From Actinomycetaceae bacterium (GTDB lineage Bacteria; Actinomycetota; Actinomycetes; Actinomycetales; Actinomycetaceae), in assembly GCA_030537615.1 (NCBI GenBank), contig JAUNVP010000008.1, positions 1 through 64,000 on the forward strand: a stretch of DNA of 64,000 nt. Direction: 5' to 3'. Shown in pieces: positions 44,956 through 54,784 of this stretch. The position numbers and the translations under genes are program-made. Below the pieces are notes generated by a model. It was not told the DNA's origin. It worked only from the letters and a program-made list of their open reading frames with translations, and ran no database searches. Positions within the stretch are counted from its first letter, which is position 1. Every line of letters begins with the position of its first letter.

Positions 44956-45028
44956 TGGAGCTAAGGGGATTCGAACCCCTGACCTCTTCCATGCCATGGA
45001 AGCGCGCTACCAACTGCGCCATAGCCCC
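44956..45028 (-). tRNA. tRNA-Ala (GGC anticodon)
   Basis: A 73-nt cloverleaf on the minus strand: acceptor GGGGCTA/TAGCTCC with the G3-U70 alanine identity pair, D-arm GCGCAGTTGGTAGCGC, anticodon arm CTTCC-ATGGCAT-GGAAG with GGC, and TTCGAATCC in the T-arm. CCA is not encoded. An intrinsic terminator follows. Confidence 0.96.
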
Positions 45029-45124
45029 TTAGGACACACCTACTATACCGAACTCAAGCGAATTTCATCAAACTGAAAAATGTGCCACCACGCACAATGA
45101 TACAGGTCGGGCCGCCTCGGGGAA

Positions 45125-45772
45125 CTAGCCGCGTGAGGCGCCTTCATCAATGCCACCAACCCCGAGGTTATGTGCGATAACGCGCCAGTACGGTGGGCGA
45201 TTGGCCTGGTCGACAACGCTCCAGTGACAGTTGTTCGGGCCGCGGAAACCATTCCACGCCGAGGGTTCCAGTCCGAGCAGATGGGTTATAGCCTGCACGA
45301 TGGCGGAGCCGTGAGAGACGAATACGTAGGTCCCAGTCTCATGGGACACTCGCTCCGCAATCGCAGCGACGAACCTCTCTCCCACCGCGGCGCGACTTTC
45401 TACACCGGCCTGGGGACACTCCCCCGTTTTCTTCCACACCCGGTACTCTTCGGCGAAATCTCGGGTCAGCTCATCAAAACTCAGACCCTCGAGTTGTCCG
45501 AAAGCGCGCTCGCGAATCCGCTCGTCCGATACCAGGTCGCACGAGGTATGGCGAGCGATTTCCGAGGCCGTATCCCACGCCCTCGACAGATCAGAAGAGA
45601 CAATCAGCGTCGGCTCGAACTGCGCGACATACGGGCCCATCACTTCCGCCTGTTTTCGTCCCACATCGTTCAGCGCAATATCAATCTGCCCCTGCACCCG
45701 GCCTCCGATGTTGTAATCGGTCTGACCGTGACGGACGAACACCAGGCGTGAACCCGGCCTCTGCGGACTCAC
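45125..45772 (-). CDS. Histidine phosphatase family protein (phosphoglycerate mutase-like)
   Basis: A 215-aa phosphatase: LVFVRHGQTDYN carries the catalytic His, RERAFGQLEG follows near 90, and FVSHGSAIVQ has the second His. The specificity (phosphoglycerate mutase, phosphatase or cobalamin-type) is not set by this. GTG 45772 follows GGAGGT, and its GTGA overlap with the rsfS stop couples the two. In actinobacteria a phosphatase of this sort often follows rsfS. Confidence 0.88.
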   Translation of the reverse strand: MSPQRPGSRLVFVRHGQTDYNIGGRVQGQIDIALNDVGRKQAEVMGPYVAQFEPTLIVSSDLSRAWDTASEIARHTSCDLVSDERIRERAFGQLEGLSFDELTRDFAEEYRVWKKTGECPQAGVESRAAVGERFVAAIAERVSHETGTYVFVSHGSAIVQAITHLLGLEPSAWNGFRGPNNCHWSVVDQANRPPYWRVIAHNLGVGGIDEGASRG

Positions 45773-46137
45773 TGGGTAACCTCCACTGCAAGATCGATGC
45801 GGGGGCAATCCGCCCACAGTCGCTCCAGCGCGTAATACTCGCGTTGTTCATCGGTGAGTGCGTGGACAACGACATCTCCAAAGTCCATGAGAATCCACTG
45901 GGCATCCTCACTGCCTTCGATACGGGGACGCTTAAACCCTGCTTCTAAAGCCCGATCAACTATTTCATCCGCAACGGCTTTGAGCTGCCGGTGACTCGAT
46001 GCAGACACGATGAGAAACGCATCCGAGTACACCAACCGTTCTCCTACCGCGATTGCTACCGGATTAATCCCCAGCTTCGATACGGCGGCGTCTGCGGCTA
46101 CATCCAACAGTCGGCGAGCCTTCTCATCTAAAGTCAC
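45769..46137 (-). CDS. rsfS: Ribosome silencing factor RsfS
   Basis: A 122-aa RsfS/Iojap protein that binds L14 and blocks subunit joining in starved cells. SDAFLIVSASSHRQLKAVADEI and IEGSEDAQWILMDFGDVVVH are family hallmarks. GTG 46137 follows TAGGAGAT at 11 nt. The gene sits downstream of nadD, as usual. Confidence 0.95.
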   Translation of the reverse strand: MTLDEKARRLLDVAADAAVSKLGINPVAIAVGERLVYSDAFLIVSASSHRQLKAVADEIVDRALEAGFKRPRIEGSEDAQWILMDFGDVVVHALTDEQREYYALERLWADCPRIDLAVEVTQ

Positions 46138-46151
46138 GAAATAACCATCTC

Positions 46152-46358
46152 CTATTTTGGTTTGTCTTCCATTGTGTCATCTAGCAGAGCTTCGACTCTC
46201 GCTAGACGCTCGTTCATGAGGTCGAGGGTATCTTGAATTTCAGGATCTAGTGCGATTTTCTCTACCGGCCGATCAATATAGGTGAACTCAACCGGTTGGA
46301 GGGCGCGCGGATATGAAACGAACGGTAGCACGTCCGGGTCGAGTTGCCAGTTAGTCAC
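46152..46358 (-). CDS. Small conserved-position hypothetical protein between nadD and rsfS
   Basis: A 68-aa acidic protein ([20 protein letters not shown] at the start, then [19 protein letters not shown], and a helical C-terminus [13 protein letters not shown]). It has no recognised domain. Its GTG overlaps the nadD stop by 8 nt and the downstream rsfS starts 14 nt after it, so it fits the operon. The start codon has no good ribosome-binding site, so initiation is probably coupled to nadD termination. Confidence 0.55.
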   Translation of the reverse strand: MTNWQLDPDVLPFVSYPRALQPVEFTYIDRPVEKIALDPEIQDTLDLMNERLARVEALLDDTMEDKPK

Positions 46359-46956
46359 TGTAGAGTCCGTACTTGTCGATGTACTGAACGACTCCGTCTG
46401 GAACCAAGTACCACACCGGCTTTCCAGCAGCCACCCGAGCTCGACAATCTGTCGACGAGATCGCCATGGCAGGAACTTCCAGTAGTGACACTGCAGACTT
46501 GGGGATTCCCGCAGCGTTAAGCTCATGCCCCGGTCTCGTCACGCCAATGAAGTGAGCGAGGTCGAACAGTTGATCGGCATCTTTCCACGTCAAAATCTGC
46601 TCAAGTGCATCCGCCCCGGTAATGAAGAACAAGTCGGCATTGGGGCGCTGCTGATGCAAATCGTTGAGGGTGTCGATGGTATAGGTCGTTCCCCCGCGAT
46701 CAATATCGACGCGCGACACCGTGAAGCGATTATTTGACGCGGTGGCAATCACTGTCATGAGGTAGCGGTGCTCGGGAGAAGTCACTCTGCGCCCAGCTTT
46801 GAACGGCTGCATCTGAGCGGGGACAAAAACCACTTGATCGAGGTTGAATACGTCCATCACTTCGGAGGCGGCCACGAGGTGGCCATGATGAATGGGATCG
46901 AATGTTCCACCCATGACACCGATCGACGGCCGATCGTTCCTATGACCTCTCAGCAC
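46351..46956 (-). CDS. nadD: Nicotinate-nucleotide adenylyltransferase
   Basis: A 201-aa NadD that makes deamido-NAD from nicotinate mononucleotide and [16 protein letters not shown] is the nucleotidyltransferase motif near residue 15, [14 protein letters not shown] follows near 110, and [11 protein letters not shown] is the ISSTxIR equivalent, with Ile replaced by Cys. GTG 46956 is used, with GAAGGAG 11 nt upstream. It lies 18 nt downstream of proA. Confidence 0.95.
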   Translation of the reverse strand: MLRGHRNDRPSIGVMGGTFDPIHHGHLVAASEVMDVFNLDQVVFVPAQMQPFKAGRRVTSPEHRYLMTVIATASNNRFTVSRVDIDRGGTTYTIDTLNDLHQQRPNADLFFITGADALEQILTWKDADQLFDLAHFIGVTRPGHELNAAGIPKSAVSLLEVPAMAISSTDCRARVAAGKPVWYLVPDGVVQYIDKYGLYSD

Positions 46957-46974
46957 TACTCCCCATACTCCTTC

Positions 46975-48258
46975 TCAGGCGCGGATGTGACCATCACCTT
47001 CAATAATCCACGTCCACGTTGTCAGCTCGGTCAGTCCCATGGGCCCGCGAGCGTGAAGCTTTTGGGTTGAGATTCCCAGCTCTGCTCCCAAGCCTAGCTG
47101 ACCGCCATCGGTAAACCGGGTGGATGCGTTGATTGCTACCGCCGCACTATCAACTCCGGCTACGAAAGTGTTCACGATTCTGGTATCGGTCGCCAACACT
47201 GCTTCGGTGTGTCCCGAGGAATAGGTGCGAATATGCTCAACCGCCTCATCGACACCGCGCACGATGCGAACAGCGAGATCGTAGGAAAGGTATTCCGTCT
47301 CCCAATCACTCTCGGTCGCCTCCACGACGTGCTCGAAACCATCGAGAATCTGTCGCGCAGTCTCGTCGGCGTGTAGCGTCACACCGCCGTCGATGAGTTG
47401 CTCAGCAACGACCGGTAGGAATATGTCAGCAACGGCGTGATCGACCAGCAGTGTTTCCACCGCATTACATACCCCAACCCGCTGGGTTTTCGCATTCATG
47501 ACGATGGGGGTTGCCTGCTCGAGGTCGGCGGAGGAATCAACATAGATATGGCAGTTACCCACCCCGGTTTCAATCACCGGAACTGTCGAGTTATCAACCA
47601 CCGAGCGAATGAGGCCCGCTCCCCCGCGAGGCACTAGAGCGTCGATCAGCCCGCGAGCGCGCATCAGTTCGGTCGCGCCTTCACGCCCCCACTGATCGAC
47701 TGAGGCGACGAGGTCGGGGCTACCGCCTTCGGACGCAATCGCGTCGCGAATAATGTCGACGAGGACGCGATTGGAATTCAGCGCCGCACTGCCCCCGCGC
47801 ACGATTGCGGCATTGCCGGATTTAATGCACAAGCATGCCGCATCGACAGTTACGTTAGGGCGCGCTTCATAAATCATGCCGACCACACCGAGCGGGACGC
47901 GCTCCCGACGCACGCGAAGGCCCGATGGCATTGTGGAACCGGAGACGATCTCCCCCACCGGATCGGGTAGCGCAATGAGGTCACGCACTGCCTGAGCGAG
48001 GTCTTCTACTCGTTTGGGGCTGAGCGCCAAACGATCTAGTAAGCCCTCAGCCATTCCGGCCTCGCGTCCCGCTTGGCAATCTTTCCCGTTTTCGATGAGG
48101 ATTTCTTCAACTCGATCGATGAGGCCGCGTGCCACCGCGGCAAGAATGTCATTGCGTTTTTGCGACGTCGATGTCGCCAGCCATCCGCGGGCTGCTCGGG
48201 CGCGTTCGCACACGTCACGAACGCCTTCACGGGCATTGAGTGTCGATTCTGTATCCAT
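46975..48258 (-). CDS. proA: Glutamate-5-semialdehyde dehydrogenase (gamma-glutamyl phosphate reductase)
   Basis: A 427-aa ProA, the second enzyme of proline synthesis, NADPH-dependent. VPLGVVGMIYEARPNVT near residue 118 is the nucleotide region, and the catalytic Cys lies in QRVGVCNAVETLL. Length is standard. It follows proB by 12 nt in the same operon. ATG 48258 has AGTAGGG upstream. Confidence 0.96.
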   Translation of the reverse strand: MDTESTLNAREGVRDVCERARAARGWLATSTSQKRNDILAAVARGLIDRVEEILIENGKDCQAGREAGMAEGLLDRLALSPKRVEDLAQAVRDLIALPDPVGEIVSGSTMPSGLRVRRERVPLGVVGMIYEARPNVTVDAACLCIKSGNAAIVRGGSAALNSNRVLVDIIRDAIASEGGSPDLVASVDQWGREGATELMRARGLIDALVPRGGAGLIRSVVDNSTVPVIETGVGNCHIYVDSSADLEQATPIVMNAKTQRVGVCNAVETLLVDHAVADIFLPVVAEQLIDGGVTLHADETARQILDGFEHVVEATESDWETEYLSYDLAVRIVRGVDEAVEHIRTYSSGHTEAVLATDTRIVNTFVAGVDSAAVAINASTRFTDGGQLGLGAELGISTQKLHARGPMGLTELTTWTWIIEGDGHIRA

Positions 48259-48270
48259 GCGTTTACCCTA

Positions 48271-49386
48271 CTAGGGCTGACGCGTCTCAGCCATGTCGTC
48301 TCGGTGGATAACCGGGCGAGCATCATCGATCCCGCGTGAGCGCAAGTCACCCATCGACAATCCTTTGAGCCGGTCAATTTCATCGGAGTCGTAGGAAGCT
48401 ATTCCGCGCGCCACCATACCGGAGCTACCGATCAGTTCCACCACATCACCGGAGACAAAATCACCACGCACCGCCACCACTCCAGCCAGCAGAAGTGATT
48501 TCTTTCGTTCTGTAATGGCTTCCATAGCTCCATCATCAAGAATCAGTTGTCCGCGCGAGCGGGCCGCGTGCGCTATCCACAGAGTGCGCGACGGGCGGCG
48601 TCGCCCGGTCGTGTGGAACAGTGTTCCCACCGGCTTTCCGGTGGCGGCTGAAGCTAGGTCGTCAGCGTGACACATCACCACCGGGGTGCCAGAGGCCGAT
48701 GCCATAGCGGCGGCATCAACCTTGGTGGCCATGCCACCGGTACCAAGCCGAGTGCCGGCGCCTTCGGTGCGCACCGACCTCAATTCCTCAAACGATGTGA
48801 CGTCCTGAATCAGGCGTGCGCCTTCAGTTCCGGGAGGAGCGGTGTAGAGGCCGTCAACGTCGGTGAGCAAAATGAGCGCGTCCGCACTGACCAGGTGAGA
48901 GACGTAGGCGGCGAGACGATCGTTATCTCCAAAGCGCACCTCGCGGGTAACGACCGTATCGTTTTCATTGACCACCGGCACTACTCCGAAGTGCAGGAGT
49001 CGGTCGAGAGACTGGCGCGCATTCGCATAATGGTCGCGGCGCATCACATCTTCAACCGTCAGTAGAACCTGCGCAACGTGGCGGAAATGGGACTGGAAAG
49101 CTGCCGCCCACCGAGCCACCAGCAGTCCCTGCCCCATCGCCGCACACGCCTGAATAGTGGGGAGGTCGCGCGGACGGGCCGCTAAGCCGAGTGGGTCAAT
49201 GCCGGCGGCAACCGCACCGGAAGAAACGAGCACCACCTGTTTTCCCCGCTTCGTCATTCCAGCGACGGCACCGGCAACTTCATCGAGGCGGTTGAGGTTG
49301 AGTCGACCGTCTGACTTGGTCAGCGATGATGATCCGATTTTGACAACGACGCGGTGCGCGTCAGCAATCGCCTGTCGATCCTCCAC
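48271..49386 (-). CDS. proB: Glutamate 5-kinase with PUA domain
   Basis: A 371-aa ProB: amino-acid kinase domain (VVKIGSSSLT at the N-terminus, VVNENDTVVTREVRFGDNDRLAA near 140 and GTGGMATKVDAAAMA near 215) and a C-terminal PUA domain (about 275-360). It phosphorylates glutamate and is feedback-inhibited by proline in studied members. GTG 49386 follows AAGGAG by 7 nt. The proB-proA order is the usual one. Confidence 0.96.
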   Translation of the reverse strand: MEDRQAIADAHRVVVKIGSSSLTKSDGRLNLNRLDEVAGAVAGMTKRGKQVVLVSSGAVAAGIDPLGLAARPRDLPTIQACAAMGQGLLVARWAAAFQSHFRHVAQVLLTVEDVMRRDHYANARQSLDRLLHFGVVPVVNENDTVVTREVRFGDNDRLAAYVSHLVSADALILLTDVDGLYTAPPGTEGARLIQDVTSFEELRSVRTEGAGTRLGTGGMATKVDAAAMASASGTPVVMCHADDLASAATGKPVGTLFHTTGRRRPSRTLWIAHAARSRGQLILDDGAMEAITERKKSLLLAGVVAVRGDFVSGDVVELIGSSGMVARGIASYDSDEIDRLKGLSMGDLRSRGIDDARPVIHRDDMAETRQP

Positions 49387-49430
49387 GAACTACTCCTTGT
49401 CTGTTTGACACTAGAGTACGCGCGGATGGG

Positions 49431-50957
49431 TTACTCGTTCGGGTCTGTCCACACTCCGCGTTCACGCTCGGTCCACAGTTCCTCGCGCGCGGCGGCTTTG
49501 GCATCCATGATTTCGTGGAAGCGCGCTTTCTTTTCTCGCCGGGTCATGCGTCCTGATTCTTCCAACCGCAGGTCGGTCCCACGTGGGCCAAGTAGCTCGG
49601 CTCCGGTTTCGAGGGTCGGCTCCCAGTCGAAGATGACGCCTTCGCCCAGTTCCCCAATGACAACGGGAGAACCGGGAATCGCTCCGGCCTCTACCAGTTT
49701 GTCTTCTACTCCAGCGCGGGCAAGCCGATCGGCGAGATAACCGACCGCCTCATCATTGGCGAAATCGGTTTGGCGCACCCACCGTTCGGGATTACGCCCG
49801 CGCACTTGGAATACGTCCTCCCCCGCATAGGAAACCAGCCGGACCGTGATGTCATCCTCGCGCTTACGGCGACCAACCGGTTGCGGAGTGATGATTTGCG
49901 GGCTCGCTTCTGGCTCGGGAAGATTCTCTCGATGCTCGGTCACAATCTGCGCGAGGGCAAAGGATAGTTCCTTCAGCCCCTCGCGGGTGACGGCGGAGAC
50001 GGAAAACACCGGCCAACCGGTGTTCGCTAGCTCGTCGCGTTGGAGGTCAGCCATGTCCAGACCGTCAGGAACATCGATCTTATTAATCACGATGACGCGG
50101 GGGCGCTCCCCCAACGGAACATAGCCTTCCAGTTCCCCAAGGTCGGAGCGATACTGGGCCAGTTCATCTTCGATGGCTTTGAGGTCGGAGACTGGGTCGC
50201 GATCATTTTCAAAGGTCGCTGAATCGAGGACGTGGACGATGACTGCACACCGCTCAATGTGGCGCAGAAACTCCAGTCCCAGACCCTTACCCTGAGCGGC
50301 CCCAGGAATGAGGCCGGGCACGTCAGCGATCGTGTACCGTGTATCTCCCGCTTGGACGACCCCGAGATTGGGGACGAGCGTCGTGAACGGGTAGTCCGCA
50401 ATTTTGGGGCGCGCCGACGACAAAGCTGCAATCAGTGAGGATTTGCCCGCCGATGGGTAACCAACGAGAGCGACGTCGGCTACGGATTTCAGTTCGAGAA
50501 CAATGTCGCGTTGTTCTCCCGGTTCACCGAGCAGAGCGAAGCCCGGAGCCTTGCGTTTCTTCGAAGCGAGTGCCGCATTGCCGAGACCGCCGCGTCCTCC
50601 CTGCGCGATAACGAAACGCTCCCCTACGGTGGTCAGATCGGCCAGGAGCTGGCCGGAAGAATCTTTGACGACGGTACCGATCGGCACAGGCAAAACAATA
50701 TCTTCGCCGTTCTTCCCCTCCCGGTTATCTCCCATGCCTGCCGTCCCGTTGTCGGCACTCTGGTGAGGAGAATGGTGGTAGGCCAGCAGTGTCGTTGTCT
50801 GTGACGATACTTCGAGAACGACGCTTCCCCCGTTGCCACCATTGCCACCGTCAGGGCCTCCCAGGGGTTTGAACTTCTCGCGATGAACTGACACGCACCC
50901 ATGTCCGCCGTTTCCACCCGAGGCGTGCAGTGTCACTCGATCAATGAATGAAGACAT
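49431..50957 (-). CDS. obg: Obg family GTPase
   Basis: A 508-aa GTPase active in ribosome assembly and stress. The glycine-rich OBG fold comes first ([19 protein letters not shown]), then the G domain with GYPSAGKSS (P-loop), DVPGLI and NKID, then the OCT domain and a short charged tail. ATG 50957 follows AAAGGAGAGG, which decides it over the longer frame to 50996. The rplU-rpmA-obg order is standard. Confidence 0.96.
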   Translation of the reverse strand: MSSFIDRVTLHASGGNGGHGCVSVHREKFKPLGGPDGGNGGNGGSVVLEVSSQTTTLLAYHHSPHQSADNGTAGMGDNREGKNGEDIVLPVPIGTVVKDSSGQLLADLTTVGERFVIAQGGRGGLGNAALASKKRKAPGFALLGEPGEQRDIVLELKSVADVALVGYPSAGKSSLIAALSSARPKIADYPFTTLVPNLGVVQAGDTRYTIADVPGLIPGAAQGKGLGLEFLRHIERCAVIVHVLDSATFENDRDPVSDLKAIEDELAQYRSDLGELEGYVPLGERPRVIVINKIDVPDGLDMADLQRDELANTGWPVFSVSAVTREGLKELSFALAQIVTEHRENLPEPEASPQIITPQPVGRRKREDDITVRLVSYAGEDVFQVRGRNPERWVRQTDFANDEAVGYLADRLARAGVEDKLVEAGAIPGSPVVIGELGEGVIFDWEPTLETGAELLGPRGTDLRLEESGRMTRREKKARFHEIMDAKAAAREELWTERERGVWTDPNE

Positions 50958-51005
50958 CGGCCTCTCCTTTCCAGCCACCATTGTATGAGGGCGCAAGAAA
51001 CAGAT

Positions 51006-51036
51006 TGAGGGTGAACGGATTCCCCGTCCACCCTCA
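51006..51036 (-). terminator. Hairpin between rpmA and obg
   Basis: Arms TGAGGGTG-A-ACGG and CCGT-C-CACCCTCA pair with one A-C mismatch around a 5-nt loop, 17-47 nt past the rpmA stop. It could terminate or attenuate the rplU-rpmA transcript ahead of obg. Confidence 0.55.
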
Positions 51037-51052
51037 TTCAGCTATGTGTGAT

Positions 51053-51313
51053 TTAGGCGCTTACGGCCTCAATCACGTTGACAACCCGGCGATCGCGCTT
51101 GGTGGCGAACTCAACGTCGCCAGCAACCAGTGCGAACAGCGTGTCATCTTTTCCACGGCCAACGTTTTCACCCGCGTGGTAGCGAGTTCCGCGCTGGCGA
51201 ACGAGAATCTCTCCGGCCTTCACGAACTGGCCGCTGAAACGCTTCACGCCAAGGCGCTGCGCGTTTGAATCGCGACCGTTCTTGGAAGAACCAAGTCCCT
51301 TCTTGCTTGCCAT
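51053..51313 (-). CDS. rpmA: 50S ribosomal protein L27
   Basis: An 86-aa L27 beginning [21 protein letters not shown] with the typical basic N-terminus that reaches the peptidyl-transferase centre. VLARQ-like ([19 protein letters not shown]) completes the fold. It follows rplU, 42 nt apart. Confidence 0.97.
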   Translation of the reverse strand: MASKKGLGSSKNGRDSNAQRLGVKRFSGQFVKAGEILVRQRGTRYHAGENVGRGKDDTLFALVAGDVEFATKRDRRVVNVIEAVSA

Positions 51314-51355
51314 GTCAAAGCTACTTTCTATCGATTCCGAAACCGTAGGCGGGAT

Positions 51356-51676
51356 CTACTTGATTCCCGTGACCTTGATCTGCGTCAGTGGCTGACGGTG
51401 ACCTTGGCGCTTACGGTAGCCAGTCTTGTTCTTGTACTTGATAATCGAAATCTTCGGGCCCTTGGCGGGAGCGACGATCTCGGCAGTCACTTTAACTTTT
51501 CCGAGCTCGGACGCATCAGAGGTGACTTTGTCACCGTCGACCACCATCAAGGGCTGGAGCTCGACTGTATCGCCGGGTTCTCCTGCCAGCTTGTCGACGA
51601 CGACGACATCTCCGACGGACACTTTTTCCTGTCGGCCGCCGGCCTTGACGATCGCGTAGACCACGTTGCTGCTCAT
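51356..51676 (-). CDS. rplU: 50S ribosomal protein L21
   Basis: A 106-aa L21: [20 protein letters not shown], then [15 protein letters not shown], and the basic [15 protein letters not shown] signature near the end. ATG 51676. It is the first gene of the rplU-rpmA pair. The 246 nt up to the rne stop contain no clear gene; I could not show an L21 leader structure. Confidence 0.97.
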   Translation of the reverse strand: MSSNVVYAIVKAGGRQEKVSVGDVVVVDKLAGEPGDTVELQPLMVVDGDKVTSDASELGKVKVTAEIVAPAKGPKISIIKYKNKTGYRKRQGHRQPLTQIKVTGIK

Positions 51677-51922
51677 CTCTTGTCGATTACGAATTTGAAG
51701 TGGCGCATCAGTAATGCACCGACGCTCTAGAATACGCTAAGACCCGCGTCCGATCAAACTATCGGGGCCGATTCTGAGGGCGAATCCGTGTGGTTTTCAC
51801 CACCGCCTACCGTCGCGTTCATAACGCATACCCATCATACCGTTCTTGATGCGCCGATCAATCAGTACGAACGCACGTGGGTGAAGGCTCGAACAACACC
51901 CGGACCAATCCTCAGAAACGAA

Positions 51923-54268
51923 CTAGTTTGAATCCTCGTTCTCGCCGTCACTGGCTTCCCCAGTGGCCGTGGGTGAAGAAACAACGACGCGGCGGCTCTT
52001 TTTCTTCGCCGGACGATCACTCGGGTCAGGAAGTTTGATGTCGTCGACGCTCATAGCTGCCGGGCGGGCAATAGACACTGTTTCCGGTTTATCACCGTTT
52101 TCAACCTGCGGCACAGACTGCGGCTCCCCCGCCTCCATTACGACGGAGCGTCGACCAGAGCGAGCTTTCTTCTTTGGTTCTACTACAGGATCGGGTAAGG
52201 CAATCGGCTCCGTATCGGTATCGTGAGACTTCGCCGTAGTTGCCGACTTCTTCCCCGTGCCCTTGCGAGCAGAAGCCTTATTCGTGCGCTTGTGCTTCGT
52301 CGACTTGTCATCGCTGGACGGCGGCTCGGATTCATTGTCCTGGTGCGCTGAGGCCGTCGCCTTAGCGATAGCGGATAGCGCAGTGCGCACCTCTTCCTTT
52401 TGCGGATCCGGAGCTTTCTTCTGCTTGCGCTGATTCTTCTTCGTCTCTTTTGCTGACGATCGTCCGTGCTGGTCCTTTTCAACTGGATCGGTGTGAACGA
52501 TAAACCCGCGCCCATCGCAACACTCACAGGGAGTCGAAAACGCCTCGACCAGACCTTCTCCAACACGTTTGCGCGTCATTTGGACGAGTCCGAGGGCGGT
52601 AATTTCGGTCACTTGGTGACGAGTGCGATCGCGACCGAGACATTCCACTAGTCGGCGGAGTACGAGGTCACGGTTCGATTCGAGCACCATGTCGACAAAG
52701 TCAATGACAACAATGCCGCCGATATCGCGCAAACGAAGCTGGCGAACAATTTCTTCGGCGGCTTCCAGATTGTTGCGGGTGACCGTTTCTTCCAGGGTTC
52801 CACCCGATCCAATGAACTTGCCCGTATTGACATCCACAACAGTCATCGCTTCGGTACGGTCAATGACGAGCGAACCGCCCGAAGGTAACCACACCTTGCG
52901 ATCCATGCCCTTCATCAGTTGCTCATCAATGCGGTGGGCGGCAAATACGTCCTCTTTTTTTGTCCAGTGAACGAGTCGATCTTTGAGGTCGGGAGACAGC
53001 TTCGTGACGTATTCGCTGATTGTTTTCCACGTGGCTTTGCCTTGCACTGTCAGCGATTGGAAGTCCTCCGTAAAGACATCGCGCACGACGCGAACGGCAA
53101 GTTCGGGTTCAGAGCGCAATAGCGTCGGCGACTTCGACGCTTTCTTACGCTTCTTTTCGATTTCCTTCCACTGTTCTTGCAGACGTTCTACATCGTCTCG
53201 CAACTGTTTTTCAGTCGCACCCTCAGCTGCTGTGCGAACTATGACACCGGAGTCTTTCGGGACAATCTTCGACAACAGTTTCTTTAGTCGAGCGCGTTCC
53301 TTTTCAGGGAGCTTGCGAGAGATACCGGTCATCGATCCCGACGGGACGAGGACAAGAAAACGCCCGGCGAGCGTGATCTGCGATGTCAGACGTGCGCCCT
53401 TGTGTCCGATGGGATCTTTCGTAACCTGTACCAGCACTTGATCGCCGGATTTGAGTGCCTGCTCAATTCGACGCGGACGGCCACCGAGGCCCACCGCATC
53501 CCAGTTAACTTCACCGGCATAGAGCACCGCGTTGCGCCCCTTGCCGAGGTCGATAAATGCGGCCTCCATCGAAGGTAGGACGTTCTGAACGCGACCGTAA
53601 TAGATGTTCCCAACGACCGTTTGTTGGGTATGGCGAGCCACATAGTGCTCGACGAGCAAACCGTCCTCGAGAACCGCAATCTGGTTGAGTCCTTCTTTTT
53701 CCCGAACGATCATCTCGCGCTTAACTGATTCGCGGCGCGCAAGAAACTCTGACTCGGTAACAACCGTGCGGCGCCGATTATCTCGCCTGCCCTCTTTGCG
53801 GCGCTGACGTTTGGCCTCGAGCCTCGTCGATCCCTTAACACCTGCCACTTCGTCCGTTTGAATCTCGTCGTCACCGTTGGAACGAGGCCTGCGGCGACGG
53901 CGACGACGCACCGAGGAAGACGCACTTTCCTCGTCGTCAGAAACATCGCTGTCGGCCTCGTCGTGAGCGTCAGACTCTTTGTCGGCGCTCGACTTGCGGC
54001 GACTGCGGCGAGGAGTTTCCTCAACGACATCCTCCTCAGCCTCATGCTCAGCCTCAGACGATTCGCGAGGCAGGGCACGCACCGGCTCAGCTCGTTCAAT
54101 CTGCGGGGGCTGGAACAGGAGTGTGGCGGCAGGCGCGACTTTTTCTACGGCACCACGTGAAGTTTCGACATTATCGTCGTCGGCAGCTGAAAACACCGGG
54201 GGCACGAAAGGGCTTCCGGAAGGAACTACTCCACTTGTTGGGGAGTCAGTATTTGATTCTGTTGACAC
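51923..54268 (-). CDS. rne: Ribonuclease E/G family endoribonuclease
   Basis: A 781-aa RNase E/G. The N-terminal ~210 residues are low-complexity and charged, including clusters of Arg (RRRRRRRP), and the S1 domain starts near 218 (VVGNIYYGRVQNVLPSM). The catalytic Asp region IVVIDFVDM is near 523 and the zinc-link CECCDGRGF near 583. The C-terminal ~190 residues are Lys/Pro/Ser-rich. Terminal disordered arms flanking the catalytic core are the actinobacterial arrangement. GTG 54268 is preferred since GGAG lies upstream; the frame stays open to 54484. Confidence 0.93.
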   Translation of the reverse strand: MSTESNTDSPTSGVVPSGSPFVPPVFSAADDDNVETSRGAVEKVAPAATLLFQPPQIERAEPVRALPRESSEAEHEAEEDVVEETPRRSRRKSSADKESDAHDEADSDVSDDEESASSSVRRRRRRRPRSNGDDEIQTDEVAGVKGSTRLEAKRQRRKEGRRDNRRRTVVTESEFLARRESVKREMIVREKEGLNQIAVLEDGLLVEHYVARHTQQTVVGNIYYGRVQNVLPSMEAAFIDLGKGRNAVLYAGEVNWDAVGLGGRPRRIEQALKSGDQVLVQVTKDPIGHKGARLTSQITLAGRFLVLVPSGSMTGISRKLPEKERARLKKLLSKIVPKDSGVIVRTAAEGATEKQLRDDVERLQEQWKEIEKKRKKASKSPTLLRSEPELAVRVVRDVFTEDFQSLTVQGKATWKTISEYVTKLSPDLKDRLVHWTKKEDVFAAHRIDEQLMKGMDRKVWLPSGGSLVIDRTEAMTVVDVNTGKFIGSGGTLEETVTRNNLEAAEEIVRQLRLRDIGGIVVIDFVDMVLESNRDLVLRRLVECLGRDRTRHQVTEITALGLVQMTRKRVGEGLVEAFSTPCECCDGRGFIVHTDPVEKDQHGRSSAKETKKNQRKQKKAPDPQKEEVRTALSAIAKATASAHQDNESEPPSSDDKSTKHKRTNKASARKGTGKKSATTAKSHDTDTEPIALPDPVVEPKKKARSGRRSVVMEAGEPQSVPQVENGDKPETVSIARPAAMSVDDIKLPDPSDRPAKKKSRRVVVSSPTATGEASDGENEDSN

Positions 54269-54784
54269 TAGCTTTCTCCATATATAGGGATGTCCTCGTG
54301 TCCGGACAGTTCCCGCACCGTCCTTTTTCAGACGGAAACCTGTGCGACACCAGTGCGGGGATATCTCCGACCGGCTGGCCGGGCCACATTCTGGTGCGTC
54401 GCCACGCTCACCGAACACACGCTGGTGGAAGCGGGCCACAACTTTCGGGACACGCCGAAAGTCCATCTCGTCGAAGTATCTCACACCCCGAACTCATGCA
54501 CACAGTTGAAGAGACCAAGGGCATGCGCAGGTGATTAAAAGCACCTTTCCGGAATATGTTCACAAAACGCTTGCTTAAATGACTCGCACCGTTATCGAAT
54601 CGTGACCTTCGGGTTTTTTCAAAAAGCTCGAAATACCGCCAATTACTGCGCTTCCTGCGACACGCTCACACACTTTCGTGACAGAACGTCACATTTCTGG
54701 GACCTATGGCCCTATCCTGGTATGTGACTGGCTACTCACCAGTAGTTATGCGAAACCACCTATCAACTAGGAAAGGCGGACACT
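54269..54784. other. Divergent intergenic region rne/cydA (516 nt)
   Basis: No gene that I can support. It contains the promoters of rne (a TATATA-like -10 at about 54280-54287 on the minus strand) and of cydA. The palindrome at 54678-54692 is its clearest structure. Open frames across it have no ribosome-binding site or domain. Confidence 0.6.
54678..54692. promoter_or_regulatory. GTGAC-N5-GTCAC palindrome upstream of cydA
   Basis: GTGAC and GTCAC flank AGAAC, 93 nt upstream of the cydA ATG. It resembles a CRP/GlxR half-site pair (TGTGA-N6-TCACA), but with 7 nt between the GTGA and TCAC cores. It may be a regulator site for the oxidase; the partner is not known. Confidence 0.35.

Noticed and set aside
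44563..44997. Minus-strand frame overlapping the antitoxin and tRNA-Ala
   Set aside because: It runs across a tRNA and a terminator and is out of frame with the antitoxin.
51677..51922. L21 leader or attenuator ahead of rplU
   Set aside because: Only short, weak stems are visible; nothing matching a described leader.
54121..54538. Plus-strand frames antisense to and upstream of rne
   Set aside because: No ribosome-binding site or recognisable domain; composition follows the antisense of a low-complexity coding strand.
54551..54572. Rex-type site upstream of cydA
   Set aside because: Only one half (GTTCACAA) is present; no matching inverted half at the required spacing.
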